From assembly GCA_963832365.1 (NCBI GenBank), contig CAWHUL010000002.1:186001-250000 (forward strand): a stretch of DNA of 64,000 nucleotides, in the 5' to 3' direction. Origin of the DNA: CAWBRT01 sp963832365 (GTDB lineage Bacteria; Acidobacteriota; Terriglobia; Terriglobales; Acidobacteriaceae). Shown here piece after piece: positions 1-7,437 of the stretch. A model generated the notes under the pieces. It was not told the DNA's origin. It saw nothing but the letters and a program-made list of their open reading frames with translations, and made no database searches. Each line of letters opens with the position of its first letter. Positions within the stretch are counted from its first letter, which is position 1. The translations under genes were made by a program, and so were the position numbers.

Positions 1-854
1 TTGCTGCCGATCTTTTCGATCATGCGCAGCACGGCTTCGTTGGCCCCACCGTGCAATGGGCCGGCCAGGGCGGAAGCAGCCGCCGCAGTCGACAGGAAGG
101 GATCGGCTTCCGAGCTGCCGACTGCACGCATGGCATTGGTCGAGCAGTTTTGCTCGTGGTCAGCGTGCAGAATGAACAAAACGTCCAGCGCGTGGGCAAG
201 AACCGGATTCGTCAGGTACTTCAGGTGGCTGCGTTTCCACAGCATGTTCATGAAGTTCTCGGTGTAGCTGAGGTCTGGCTCCGGATAGAGATAGGGCAAC
301 CCTTTGCGGTGACGGTAGGCATAGGCGGCAATGATCGGCATTTTCCCAATCAGGCGATAGATACAAGCTTTGCGCGTCTCGGCGTCCCGTACGTTTTTGG
401 AATCGGGATAGAACGTCGAAAGCGCGGCCACCGTGCTCACCAACATGCCCATAGGGTGCGCGTCGTAACGGAAGCCTTCCATGAACTTCTTGATATTTTC
501 GAAGATCGACATGCGGTAGTGGAGCGCGTCCAGCCAGACGGCTTCCTCCGCCGGCGTGGGAAGCTCCCCGTTAATCAGCAGGTAGGCAACCTGCAAAAAA
601 GTGCAGTTTTCAGCCAGCTCTTCGATGTCATATCCGCGGTAACGCAGGATACCTTTGTCGCCGTCGATCAGCGTAACTTTACTCTCGCAACATGCGGTAT
701 TGGTGAATGCCGGATCATAGGTCATGATTCCGAAATCATCGGGATTGACCCTCATCTGGCGGAAATCCATGGCGCGAACCGTCTCGTTCGTGACCGGAAC
801 TGTATACGACTTGCCGGTCCGATTGTCGACTACTGTCAGAGTGTTATCGGGCAT
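1..854 (-). CDS. gltA: Citrate synthase, partial (3' end beyond left edge)
   Basis: Citrate synthase condenses acetyl-CoA and oxaloacetate in the cytoplasm, the first step of the TCA cycle. The minus-strand reading frame is open from an ATG at 854 to the window edge. It begins MPDNTLTVVDNRTGK, continues with GDKGILRYRGYDIEELAENC, which is typical of the hexameric bacterial enzyme, and reaches the histidine motif PLHGGANEAVLRMIEKIGS where the window ends. About 284 residues are present of roughly 430, so the C-terminal catalytic part is missing here. An isocitrate/isopropylmalate dehydrogenase gene lies upstream on the same strand, about 530 bp away, fitting a TCA cluster. The family call is firm from these motifs; the exact end cannot be seen. 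Confidence 0.95.
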   Translation of the reverse strand, partial: MPDNTLTVVDNRTGKSYTVPVTNETVRAMDFRQMRVNPDDFGIMTYDPAFTNTACCESKVTLIDGDKGILRYRGYDIEELAENCTFLQVAYLLINGELPTPAEEAVWLDALHYRMSIFENIKKFMEGFRYDAHPMGMLVSTVAALSTFYPDSKNVRDAETRKACIYRLIGKMPIIAAYAYRHRKGLPYLYPEPDLSYTENFMNMLWKRSHLKYLTNPVLAHALDVLFILHADHEQNCSTNAMRAVGSSEADPFLSTAAAASALAGPLHGGANEAVLRMIEKIGS

Positions 855-1048
855 AAATGCTCCTGGCGTTTTGCCTACCCCGATGGCCGGGGCGCGATCG
901 AAATGAATTGTCGAAAAGGTGCTCTAACCCCAAGCAGCCCCACGCTGCTCATTGTCTCTATTCTATATGCACCCCGACGCACACTTCAGGGATTAATGCG
1001 CCAGAGCTGTTTCGATCTCGAGGTAGAAATCCCCTTCCCCACACGTAC

Positions 1049-1120
1049 GACAACTACCTGACAGCTACTTTGCGGGTTGCGCAAACATTTTGGCTGTAAT
1101 GTGCGTCACAGGTAGTTGTG
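1049..1120. promoter_or_regulatory. 10-bp inverted repeat upstream of citrate synthase
   Basis: CAACTACCTG at 1051-1060 is matched exactly by CAGGTAGTTG at 1109-1118. The pair lies in the 530-bp gap (855-1385) that should hold the citrate synthase promoter. The 48-bp spacing fits either paired operator half-sites or a looped mRNA leader. No regulator is recognised from the motif. The rest of the gap (about 1125-1385) is GC-rich and shows no gene or RNA family I can name. Confidence 0.35.
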
Positions 1121-1385
1121 ATTATTGACACGAGCACCGCCCTATGTGACCGGCAACCATCGCGACCGCTCGATCCTTGCCTCGCGACGGCGTTGCCTCG
1201 GGCGCCACTGGGAGGCTCCAATTACGGAAACCGCGCCGGGTCGAAAACATGAAGATGACAATCGGCCGCCCCTTCAGGAACCACAAATACAGGAACTAAC
1301 ATGGCCCCTGACTCCTTCCTGCTGTGTTGTTGACCGCGGCTGCCCCCACTCCCGCCTTTCTGTCGGGCTGACGTAGGCCGGCACT

Positions 1386-2447
1386 TTACCCGCGAACAGT
1401 GCGCAGCACGACATCCGTGAACGCCTCTGTGCCGAGGCTGCCGCCGAGGTCGCGGGTACGCGTCGAGGGATTGGAGAGCGCGAGTTCAACCGCGTCAGCA
1501 ATGCACTTTGCGGCGTCGGCAAGCGCGGGTTTCTTGTGCTCCGTAGCCATCCAGTCGAGCAGCATGCTGGCTGAAAGCATCAGCGAAACCGGGTTCGCGA
1601 TGCCCTGGCCTGCGATATCCGGCGCGGAACCGTGCTGCGGTTGTCCCATGGCGGCCCCATCGCCGGCGTTGAGACTGCCGGCCAGTCCAAGGCTGCCGGA
1701 AATTTCGGAGGCTTCATCGGAAAGAATGTCGCCGAACATGTTGGTGGTGACGATTACGTCGAAGCGCGCCGGGTCGCGCACCAACATTGCGGCCGTGGCG
1801 TCGACGATCATCTCATCGAGTTTCACCTGTGGGTAATCCTGTGCGACTTTGCGGACCTCACGCAGGAACAGGCCGTCGGAGACCCGCATCACATTGGCCT
1901 TGTGAACGGCCGTAACCTTTTTGCGGCGCTTGGTGGCGATCTCAAATGCGGCCTTGGCGATGCGGCGGCAGCCTTTGACGGTGATTTTGCGAATCGCCAG
2001 CGCGACATCTTCGGTCGGCATGAACTCGCCATTGCCGAAGAACATGTTGCGGTCCGCGTAGAAGCCTTCGGTGTTTTCGCGAACGATGACCAAGTCCATC
2101 TCTTTATTCGCGAAAGACATGCCAAAACGCGAACGGCTCGGGCGAATGTTGGCGTAGAGGTCCAACCCAATGCGCATCTCGCCAGACGGATTGCGTCCGC
2201 CCTTGTCACGCGGCGGGTAGTCGTGGTGCGACACCGGTCCAAGCAGCACGCCATGCGCCTTGCGCGCCGCATCCAGAATGTGCGGAGGCAGCGTGGTTCC
2301 GATCTTCTTTAAAGAAGCCAGCCCGATCTCCTCGCAATGAAATTCGAGACCCAGCGAATACTTAGCGTTGACGGCGTTGAGTACCCTCATCGTGGCTGCG
2401 GTCGTTTCCGGGCCGATGCCATCGCCCGGCAGAATCAGCACGTCCAT
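1386..2447 (-). CDS. Isocitrate/isopropylmalate dehydrogenase family protein
   Basis: This is a 353-residue NAD(P)-dependent beta-decarboxylating dehydrogenase. The N-terminus LILPGDGIGPE is the family signature, and the metal-binding region reads TTNMFGDILSDEASEISGSL. The substrate loop contains DLYANIRPSRSR, which is closer to NAD-dependent isocitrate dehydrogenase (LDLYANVRP) than to the LeuB pattern. The ENTEGFYA stretch is likewise typical of isocitrate, homoisocitrate or tartrate members. It lies upstream of citrate synthase on the same strand, which favours a TCA role, although leuB, tartrate dehydrogenase or a paralogue cannot be excluded by eye. The frame is complete with an ATG start; no strong ribosome site is obvious. 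Confidence 0.85.
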   Translation of the reverse strand: MDVLILPGDGIGPETTAATMRVLNAVNAKYSLGLEFHCEEIGLASLKKIGTTLPPHILDAARKAHGVLLGPVSHHDYPPRDKGGRNPSGEMRIGLDLYANIRPSRSRFGMSFANKEMDLVIVRENTEGFYADRNMFFGNGEFMPTEDVALAIRKITVKGCRRIAKAAFEIATKRRKKVTAVHKANVMRVSDGLFLREVRKVAQDYPQVKLDEMIVDATAAMLVRDPARFDVIVTTNMFGDILSDEASEISGSLGLAGSLNAGDGAAMGQPQHGSAPDIAGQGIANPVSLMLSASMLLDWMATEHKKPALADAAKCIADAVELALSNPSTRTRDLGGSLGTEAFTDVVLRTVRG

Positions 2448-2614
2448 GAATGTCTCCAGTGTTCGTCAAGAAATTTGGTGGTGCGGATCAAGTTTACTAA
2501 GCGGAGTGCGATTCGACATCCAAAACTTATCAAACACGCCGCTCATGCTTGCTCTAGCGCAAACAGAAAAGCTACAATCGCAACCATTCTGAACGTGAAC
2601 ACTGAGGTGTTTCC

Positions 2615-3211
2615 ATGGGTTGGCTACTGCGGGCGCGGCTGAGGTCGATGTGTCTGGTTGCATTGCTGTTTGTTTTGGTATCTATCGCAAGCGAAAGTAT
2701 GAGCGCACAGTCGTCCGGCGCCGCTCCGGCGGAGAGCCAGAAGCTATCCTCCGCAGCGGAATTGCCCGTCGCTGTTTCTGCCAAACCGCCGAGTTCACCA
2801 GACGCCGCCAAGCAGCTTGCCAAGGTTCTTCAAATAGCGGCGAAGCAAGGTAGCCCGTCACGTGTACCTGCATACATCTCGGACGATCTGGGTCTGACAC
2901 ACGCAAGCGTCACCATCGAGCAGTCGCTGTGGGCTTCCGAGTTGGATATAGATGGCGCTCGAAAGATTTACCTCGTCAACGACACTGACGCAGCCGTGGT
3001 CATGACGGCCGTTAACGAACAAACGATGGTTTACCTGGTGCGCTCCGGAGTGCTTAAGAAGGCGGGGCGAGTAAAGTCAGGAAGACTTGGGTCGAAGTCG
3101 CTGCAAAACGTTCCGCTTGCCTCGGCCGTCGCCGGATTCAATTCGGAAAGAGATTTATGGATTGAACTGCTTACCGCGAAATTTCCCGCCGGGTCTCCGT
3201 CTAAGAAATAA
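2615..3211 (+). CDS. Hypothetical exported protein
   Basis: This is a 198-residue protein of no recognised family. The N-terminus has basic residues (MGWLLRARLRS) followed by a hydrophobic stretch of about 18 residues and then SMSAQ, which fits a Sec signal peptide cleaved near residue 31. Residues 35-70 are rich in Ser, Ala and Pro, a likely linker. The rest is a mixed, soluble-looking domain with short beta-strand-like segments around residues 115-145. It is divergent from the dehydrogenase to its left and convergent with thiE to its right, so it probably forms its own transcript. A periplasmic location is inferred; no function can be assigned. Confidence 0.6.
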   Translation: MGWLLRARLRSMCLVALLFVLVSIASESMSAQSSGAAPAESQKLSSAAELPVAVSAKPPSSPDAAKQLAKVLQIAAKQGSPSRVPAYISDDLGLTHASVTIEQSLWASELDIDGARKIYLVNDTDAAVVMTAVNEQTMVYLVRSGVLKKAGRVKSGRLGSKSLQNVPLASAVAGFNSERDLWIELLTAKFPAGSPSKK

Positions 3212-3339
3212 TGCGCTTGAAATCCTGGACGCTCATCGCAAGGCAAGCGCGAATCCAGCAACCATGATTTGGCCGCGGCCGCTGCCTAGCCTTATTGCCA
3301 GGGTGTGGTTTTCTCCGCCGAGGTGGGAGCAGCGCCGCG

Positions 3340-4023
3340 TCAAGATAACGCGCGCAGAAATCTTTCGGCGGATTCCCGCGGGTGATCGATCAGCGCGGAG
3401 ATGATTGCCACGGAGTCGGCTCCTGCATCGAGCACCTTCTGGCAATTTTCAAGCGTGATACCGCCGATTGCGACCAGGGGCTTGGTCGTGAGCTGCCGTG
3501 CTCGACGCACTCCTTCTAAACCCACCACCGGGTCCGGGTTCAGCTTGCTGCCGGTGGCGAATACGGGGCCGACGGCAACGTAATCCGCTGGGCCGGCGGA
3601 GGCTCCGGCAACCTGCTCGGGGCTGTGCGTCGAGACGCCAACGATACGGCTTCCAATCAGGCCGCGAACCATTTCCGGCCACAGGTCATCCTGTCCAACG
3701 TGAACTCCGTCGAAGTCCGCCGCAAGGCAGAGATCGGCGCGGTCATTCATGATGAGTTTGAGTCCTGGAAATGCTTGCCGTAAAGCGCGGGCATGTGCCA
3801 AAGCGGATCGGGCCGGCAGTCGCTTGGCCCTGTATTGCAGCAGGCGAAGGCCGCCGTCGTGCAACTGCGAAGCGAATTCAAGAACGGCGGCGTGCAACTC
3901 GGTCTCGGAAGAGGGATTGATCGCGGCGGTTGCATTTCGATTTCCGGTTGCCAGCCGCGACAGCATGCAGTCGATGTCGAGAATCGCGTACAGCGGCGGC
4001 CACGTCTCTAGAGTAGTGCCCAT
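3340..4023 (-). CDS. thiE: Thiamine-phosphate synthase
   Basis: ThiE joins hydroxymethylpyrimidine diphosphate and thiazole phosphate to make thiamine monophosphate. The TIM-barrel signatures are visible in order: LYAILD at the start, LRLLQYRAK (pyrophosphate-side Arg/Lys), KLIMNDRADLCLA, DGVHVGQDDLWP, IVGVSTHS, DYVAVGPVFATGSK, and VAIGGITLENC with the phosphate-binding GADSVAIISAL near the end. The frame is open from an ATG at 4047, but the ATG at 4023 (MGTTLETWPPLYAI) gives the usual short lead before the first strand. The gene follows accC on the same strand with about 75 bp between them. No other thi gene and no TPP riboswitch is visible in the short upstream gap. Confidence 0.92.
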   Translation of the reverse strand: MGTTLETWPPLYAILDIDCMLSRLATGNRNATAAINPSSETELHAAVLEFASQLHDGGLRLLQYRAKRLPARSALAHARALRQAFPGLKLIMNDRADLCLAADFDGVHVGQDDLWPEMVRGLIGSRIVGVSTHSPEQVAGASAGPADYVAVGPVFATGSKLNPDPVVGLEGVRRARQLTTKPLVAIGGITLENCQKVLDAGADSVAIISALIDHPRESAERFLRALS

Positions 4024-4099
4024 GCTCGCGTATCCGGAAACTATCACCGCCGGCTGAAGGCCCGGCTTCTTTTCGGTATATACCTTCCACGCATCGGGT

Positions 4100-5572
4100 C
4101 TAGCCGCGTTCCTTGACGCTCTTTCGGGCGCGACGCTTCCTGGACGATACCTCCACCTGCTCGCTCGGAGCCGTGACGGGGACAGTCGCCACTTCAGCCC
4201 GCGCCTCCGGAGCCGCCGGTTGCTTGGTGGCTTCTGCCAGAAATCTTTCCATGAACTTGGTATCGATGCGCCCGGCGATAAACTCGGGGTCCTTCATGAT
4301 CCGTCGATGCAGAGGAATCGAAGTGTGGATTCCCTCGACAATGAACATATCCAGCGCGCGGGACATTCGTGCAATCGCCTCGCCGCGATCTTTGCCGCGC
4401 ACGATCAGCTTGGCGATCAGCGAGTCATAGTAGGGTGGCACGACCGCTTCAGCGTACATCGCGGTATCAACCCGCACTCCGGTTTCCCCGGGTGTGTGGA
4501 ACGCCGTGATCTTGCCCGCCGAGGGCGTGAACTTTTCCGGATGCTCGGCGTTAACGCGGCATTCGAGGACGTGCCCGCGTTGCTCGATCACGTCAGGCAG
4601 GACGTCGGACAACCGGGCGCCGGCCGCAATCAGAATCTGGGCTTTAACCAAATCCACATCGGTTCGCATCTCGGTTACGGGATGTTCGACCTGGATGCGC
4701 GTGTTCATCTCGATAAAACTCAGGGAGTCATCTTCGTCCATGAGGAACTCGACTGTCCCGGCATTGACATAGCCAATGCGGCCCAGCGTCGACACCAGCA
4801 GATCGCCAATTCTGGTTCGCAGCTCCGGGGTCACCTTCGCCGAAGGGGACTCCTCGATCAACTTTTGGTGCCGCCGCTGAATGCTGCACTCGCGCTCGCC
4901 CAGGCTCACCACGTTGCCGAATGAGTCCGCCAGAATCTGGAACTCTATATGGCGCGGTCGCTCGATGTATTTCTCCATATAGAGGAGACCGTTGCCGAAG
5001 GCAGCCGCCGCTTCGCTCTGCGCAGCATTGAATAATTGCGGTAGCTCTTCCTGCGAGCGAATGATGCGCATACCGCGCCCGCCGCCTCCGGCCGAAGCCT
5101 TTACGATCACCGGAAGCCCCGTCTGGCGCGCCCACTCCCCGGCTTCTCCCACCGAGGTGATGACCCCCTCGGAGCCCGGCAGAATCGGCACCCCGGCTTT
5201 CTTCATAGCCATGCGGGCCTTTTCTTTTTCGCCCATCATGCGCGTGATGTCCGGAGGAGGTCCGATGAACGTAATGCCGCAGGTTTCGCAAACTTCGGCG
5301 AAATTGGCGTTCTCACTCAGCAGGCCATATCCGGGATGCACCGCGTCGACGTTGCTGATTTCGGCTGCACTGATCACCGCGGGGATGTTGAGATAGCTTT
5401 CGCTCAGCCGTGGCGGCCCAATGCAGATGGCCTCGTCGGCGAAACGTGCGTGCAACGAGTTGCGGTCCGCATCGCTGTAAATGGCGACCGTGCGGATGCC
5501 CAGCTCCTTGCACGCGCAAATGATTCGCAGGGCGATCTCCCCGCGGTTGGCGATCAAGATTTTTTTAAACAT
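4100..5572 (-). CDS. accC: Acetyl-CoA carboxylase, biotin carboxylase subunit
   Basis: AccC carboxylates the biotin on AccB using ATP and bicarbonate, the first half-reaction of fatty acid synthesis. The protein starts MFKKILIANRGEIALRII, the standard N-terminus, and has the ATP-grasp Gly-rich loop KASAGGGGRGMR, the MEKYIERPRHIEFQ strand, and the catalytic region FIEMNTRIQVEHPVTE. At 490 residues it is about 40 longer than E. coli AccC. The extra C-terminus (from about residue 450) is rich in Ala, Val, Glu and Pro and ends in basic residues (SSRKRRARKSVKERG), probably a disordered tail. It lies just downstream of accB on the same strand, the common accBC arrangement. Function is secure; the role of the tail is unknown. 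Confidence 0.97.
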   Translation of the reverse strand: MFKKILIANRGEIALRIICACKELGIRTVAIYSDADRNSLHARFADEAICIGPPRLSESYLNIPAVISAAEISNVDAVHPGYGLLSENANFAEVCETCGITFIGPPPDITRMMGEKEKARMAMKKAGVPILPGSEGVITSVGEAGEWARQTGLPVIVKASAGGGGRGMRIIRSQEELPQLFNAAQSEAAAAFGNGLLYMEKYIERPRHIEFQILADSFGNVVSLGERECSIQRRHQKLIEESPSAKVTPELRTRIGDLLVSTLGRIGYVNAGTVEFLMDEDDSLSFIEMNTRIQVEHPVTEMRTDVDLVKAQILIAAGARLSDVLPDVIEQRGHVLECRVNAEHPEKFTPSAGKITAFHTPGETGVRVDTAMYAEAVVPPYYDSLIAKLIVRGKDRGEAIARMSRALDMFIVEGIHTSIPLHRRIMKDPEFIAGRIDTKFMERFLAEATKQPAAPEARAEVATVPVTAPSEQVEVSSRKRRARKSVKERG

Positions 5573-5632
5573 GGAAAATGATGCCGTGCAATCGCCGCCA
5601 CATCCTTTGGCATGGCGCTTCCGGCGCGAGCA

Positions 5633-6112
5633 CTATCTCGTCCGGACCGAAAACAGCGGCTGCCCGTATTCCACCGGCTGACCGTTGCTGACTAGAATCT
5701 TTACGAGCTCGCCCGCCACGTCAGACTCGATCTCATTCATCAATTTCATGGCTTCGACGATGCACAGCACCTGTCCCTGCGTTACGCGATCACCTGGCTT
5801 TACGAACGGCGGTGAGCCTGGCGAAGGCGACTCGTAATACGTGCCGACAATTGGCGACTTGACCAAGTGAAGCTCTTCCTCGGCGGCCAAGGCTGGCGTG
5901 GTGCCGGCGGCCGGGGCGGCGTGTCCGCCCGGTGCGAGCACCGAGCTTGCGGGTGGAAAATGCGAAGCCATGGGAGACGGCGCCGTCGCATACAACGCAG
6001 CCGACTGCCCTCGCTTGATTCGCACCTTGACGTCGCCGCGCTCCAGTTCGAACTCGGCCACGTCCTTCTCGATTAAGAAGTCGATCAGCTCTCTGATTTC
6101 TTTCAGGTTCAT
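5633..6112 (-). CDS. accB: Acetyl-CoA carboxylase biotin carboxyl carrier protein
   Basis: AccB carries the biotin that moves CO2 from AccC to the carboxyltransferase. The N-terminus MNLKEIRELIDFLIEKDVAEFELE matches the family. A Pro/Ala-rich linker follows (about residues 45-80), then the biotinyl domain with VKSPIVGTYYESPSPGSPPFV and the biotinylation motif EAMKLMNEIESD. The longer open frame extends to 6196, but the family N-terminus fixes the start at the ATG at 6112, giving 159 residues. An AT-rich stretch precedes it and no good ribosome site is seen. accC follows after about 60 bp, and an M24 peptidase gene lies about 130 bp upstream, so the three are probably co-transcribed. Confidence 0.96.
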   Translation of the reverse strand: MNLKEIRELIDFLIEKDVAEFELERGDVKVRIKRGQSAALYATAPSPMASHFPPASSVLAPGGHAAPAAGTTPALAAEEELHLVKSPIVGTYYESPSPGSPPFVKPGDRVTQGQVLCIVEAMKLMNEIESDVAGELVKILVSNGQPVEYGQPLFSVRTR

Positions 6113-6240
6113 TTTTTTATCATGCCAAGAACCGCGTTCACTCCAGGATTTACAAGGCTCGCCACGGTCACGCAGCCTTGAAACGGCGGTACCCATATAT
6201 GCCGTAGTCAGCAGATGTGGGATACCGATACAGCCGCCCT

Positions 6241-7320
6241 TCAGACTTCCATAAAATCTTTTCTGGCGGGCGTCAAAAGCTCGTAGCCACGGCTGGTGAC
6301 CAGCACCATGTCCTCGATACGAATGCCGCCCTTGCCCGGCAAATAGATCCCGGGCTCGATGGTAATCACCATTCCCGGCTTAAGTGTGCCGTCCTGATTG
6401 GCGGCCACACGAGGCGGTTCGTGGATTTCCAATCCGACTCCATGTCCAGTCGAGTGGGTGAAAAACTTTTCCAGCTTCGAACTCTTCAGCACCGATCGTG
6501 CAGCCTTGTCAACCTCTGACAATTTCGCGCCAGGACTGACGACGGATATCGCCGCAAGCTGCGCCTCCAACACCGCGCGGTACCAGCCTCTCTCTTGCCG
6601 GCTGGGTTTACCCATGTGAACCGTGCGGGTCATGTCAGAGCAGTAACCGTGCAGTATAACACCGTAATCAAGGACTACGAGGCCCAGCTTCGGCAGCAGC
6701 GCCTCAGAAGCGACACCATGCGGCAGCGCCGACCGCGGACCCGATGCGACAATCGTTTCGAACGACATGCGCTCGGCCCCGGCGCGTCGTGCCGCGTATT
6801 CGAGTCGCGCTGCCACGTCGGCTTCGGAGCGCCCCGGACGCAGCGCCCGCAGCACCAGCGGAAACAGGCGCGCTCCCAACAGCACCGCTTCGCGAATGGC
6901 ATCGACTTCGTCGGGCTCCTTCAGCATTCGCAATCCTTCGACGACGCTGGAGGTCGCGATCAGTTTCGATCCACGCAGTTGGCGAGCCAGCAGAGAGCGC
7001 GTGGCAACCGTCACGTGTTCGGCCTCGATACCCAAACGGGACGGTTTGCGCGCCGAAATTTCCCGCGCTGCTCCCATGAGCGAGCCGGTCTTATGCACCA
7101 CCACTCGCGGATGTGCCACCTGCTGGCTCGCCTGTCCGGCGTAGCGGCCATCGGTGACGAAAACCGACCGGCTGCCGATCAACAATGCGGCAGCGCTGCC
7201 GGTAAAGCCTGTCAAATAGCGCACGTTCGGTAAATGCGTGATCAGAATCGCATCCAGCTTCAGCCGTCGCAGCTCGAGTTGCAGCCGTTGTTGCCGTCCA
7301 GAGTAGTCCATGCTGCTCAT
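6241..7320 (-). CDS. M24 family Xaa-Pro peptidase (aminopeptidase P type)
   Basis: This is a metallopeptidase of the pita-bread fold that removes residues next to proline. The N-terminal creatinase-like domain contains ITHLPNVRYLTGFTGSAAAL. The catalytic domain carries the metal ligands in order: VVLDYGV (first Asp), CSDMTRTV (second Asp), HSTGHGVGLEIHEPP (His), ITIEPGIYLPGKGGIRIEDM (two Glu). The frame is open from 7383, but the ATG at 7320 (MSSMDYSGRQQRL) or 7311 gives the normal N-terminus. It is followed on the same strand by accB and accC and preceded by the pilQ terminator, so it probably begins a new transcript. Whether it prefers dipeptides or longer peptides cannot be told from sequence. 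Confidence 0.92.
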   Translation of the reverse strand: MSSMDYSGRQQRLQLELRRLKLDAILITHLPNVRYLTGFTGSAAALLIGSRSVFVTDGRYAGQASQQVAHPRVVVHKTGSLMGAAREISARKPSRLGIEAEHVTVATRSLLARQLRGSKLIATSSVVEGLRMLKEPDEVDAIREAVLLGARLFPLVLRALRPGRSEADVAARLEYAARRAGAERMSFETIVASGPRSALPHGVASEALLPKLGLVVLDYGVILHGYCSDMTRTVHMGKPSRQERGWYRAVLEAQLAAISVVSPGAKLSEVDKAARSVLKSSKLEKFFTHSTGHGVGLEIHEPPRVAANQDGTLKPGMVITIEPGIYLPGKGGIRIEDMVLVTSRGYELLTPARKDFMEV

Positions 7321-7381
7321 TGTATATGGCGCGGGGGCCCAGGTACGGGCAGTAGTTGCGGGTTGTTCGAGCGGATCGCCC

Positions 7382-7413
7382 AAAAAAATGAGGGGCCGCG
7401 AAAGCAGCCCCTC
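7382..7413 (-). terminator. Rho-independent terminator of the pil operon
   Basis: Read on the minus strand, GAGGGGC pairs with GCCCCTC around a short loop (7390-7413), with additional inner pairs. It is followed directly by ATTTTTTTG (complement of 7382-7388). The site is about 25 bp past the pilQ stop, the expected place for an intrinsic terminator ending the pilMNOPQ transcript. Confidence 0.85.
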
Positions 7414-7437
7414 AACCTCGAAACGAAGACCGAGGCG

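Noticed and set aside
1274..1380. Possible SRP or other small RNA in the GC-rich gap
   Set aside because: CCTTCCTGCTG recalls part of SRP RNA, but the order of the conserved GGAA loop and flanks does not fit on either strand.
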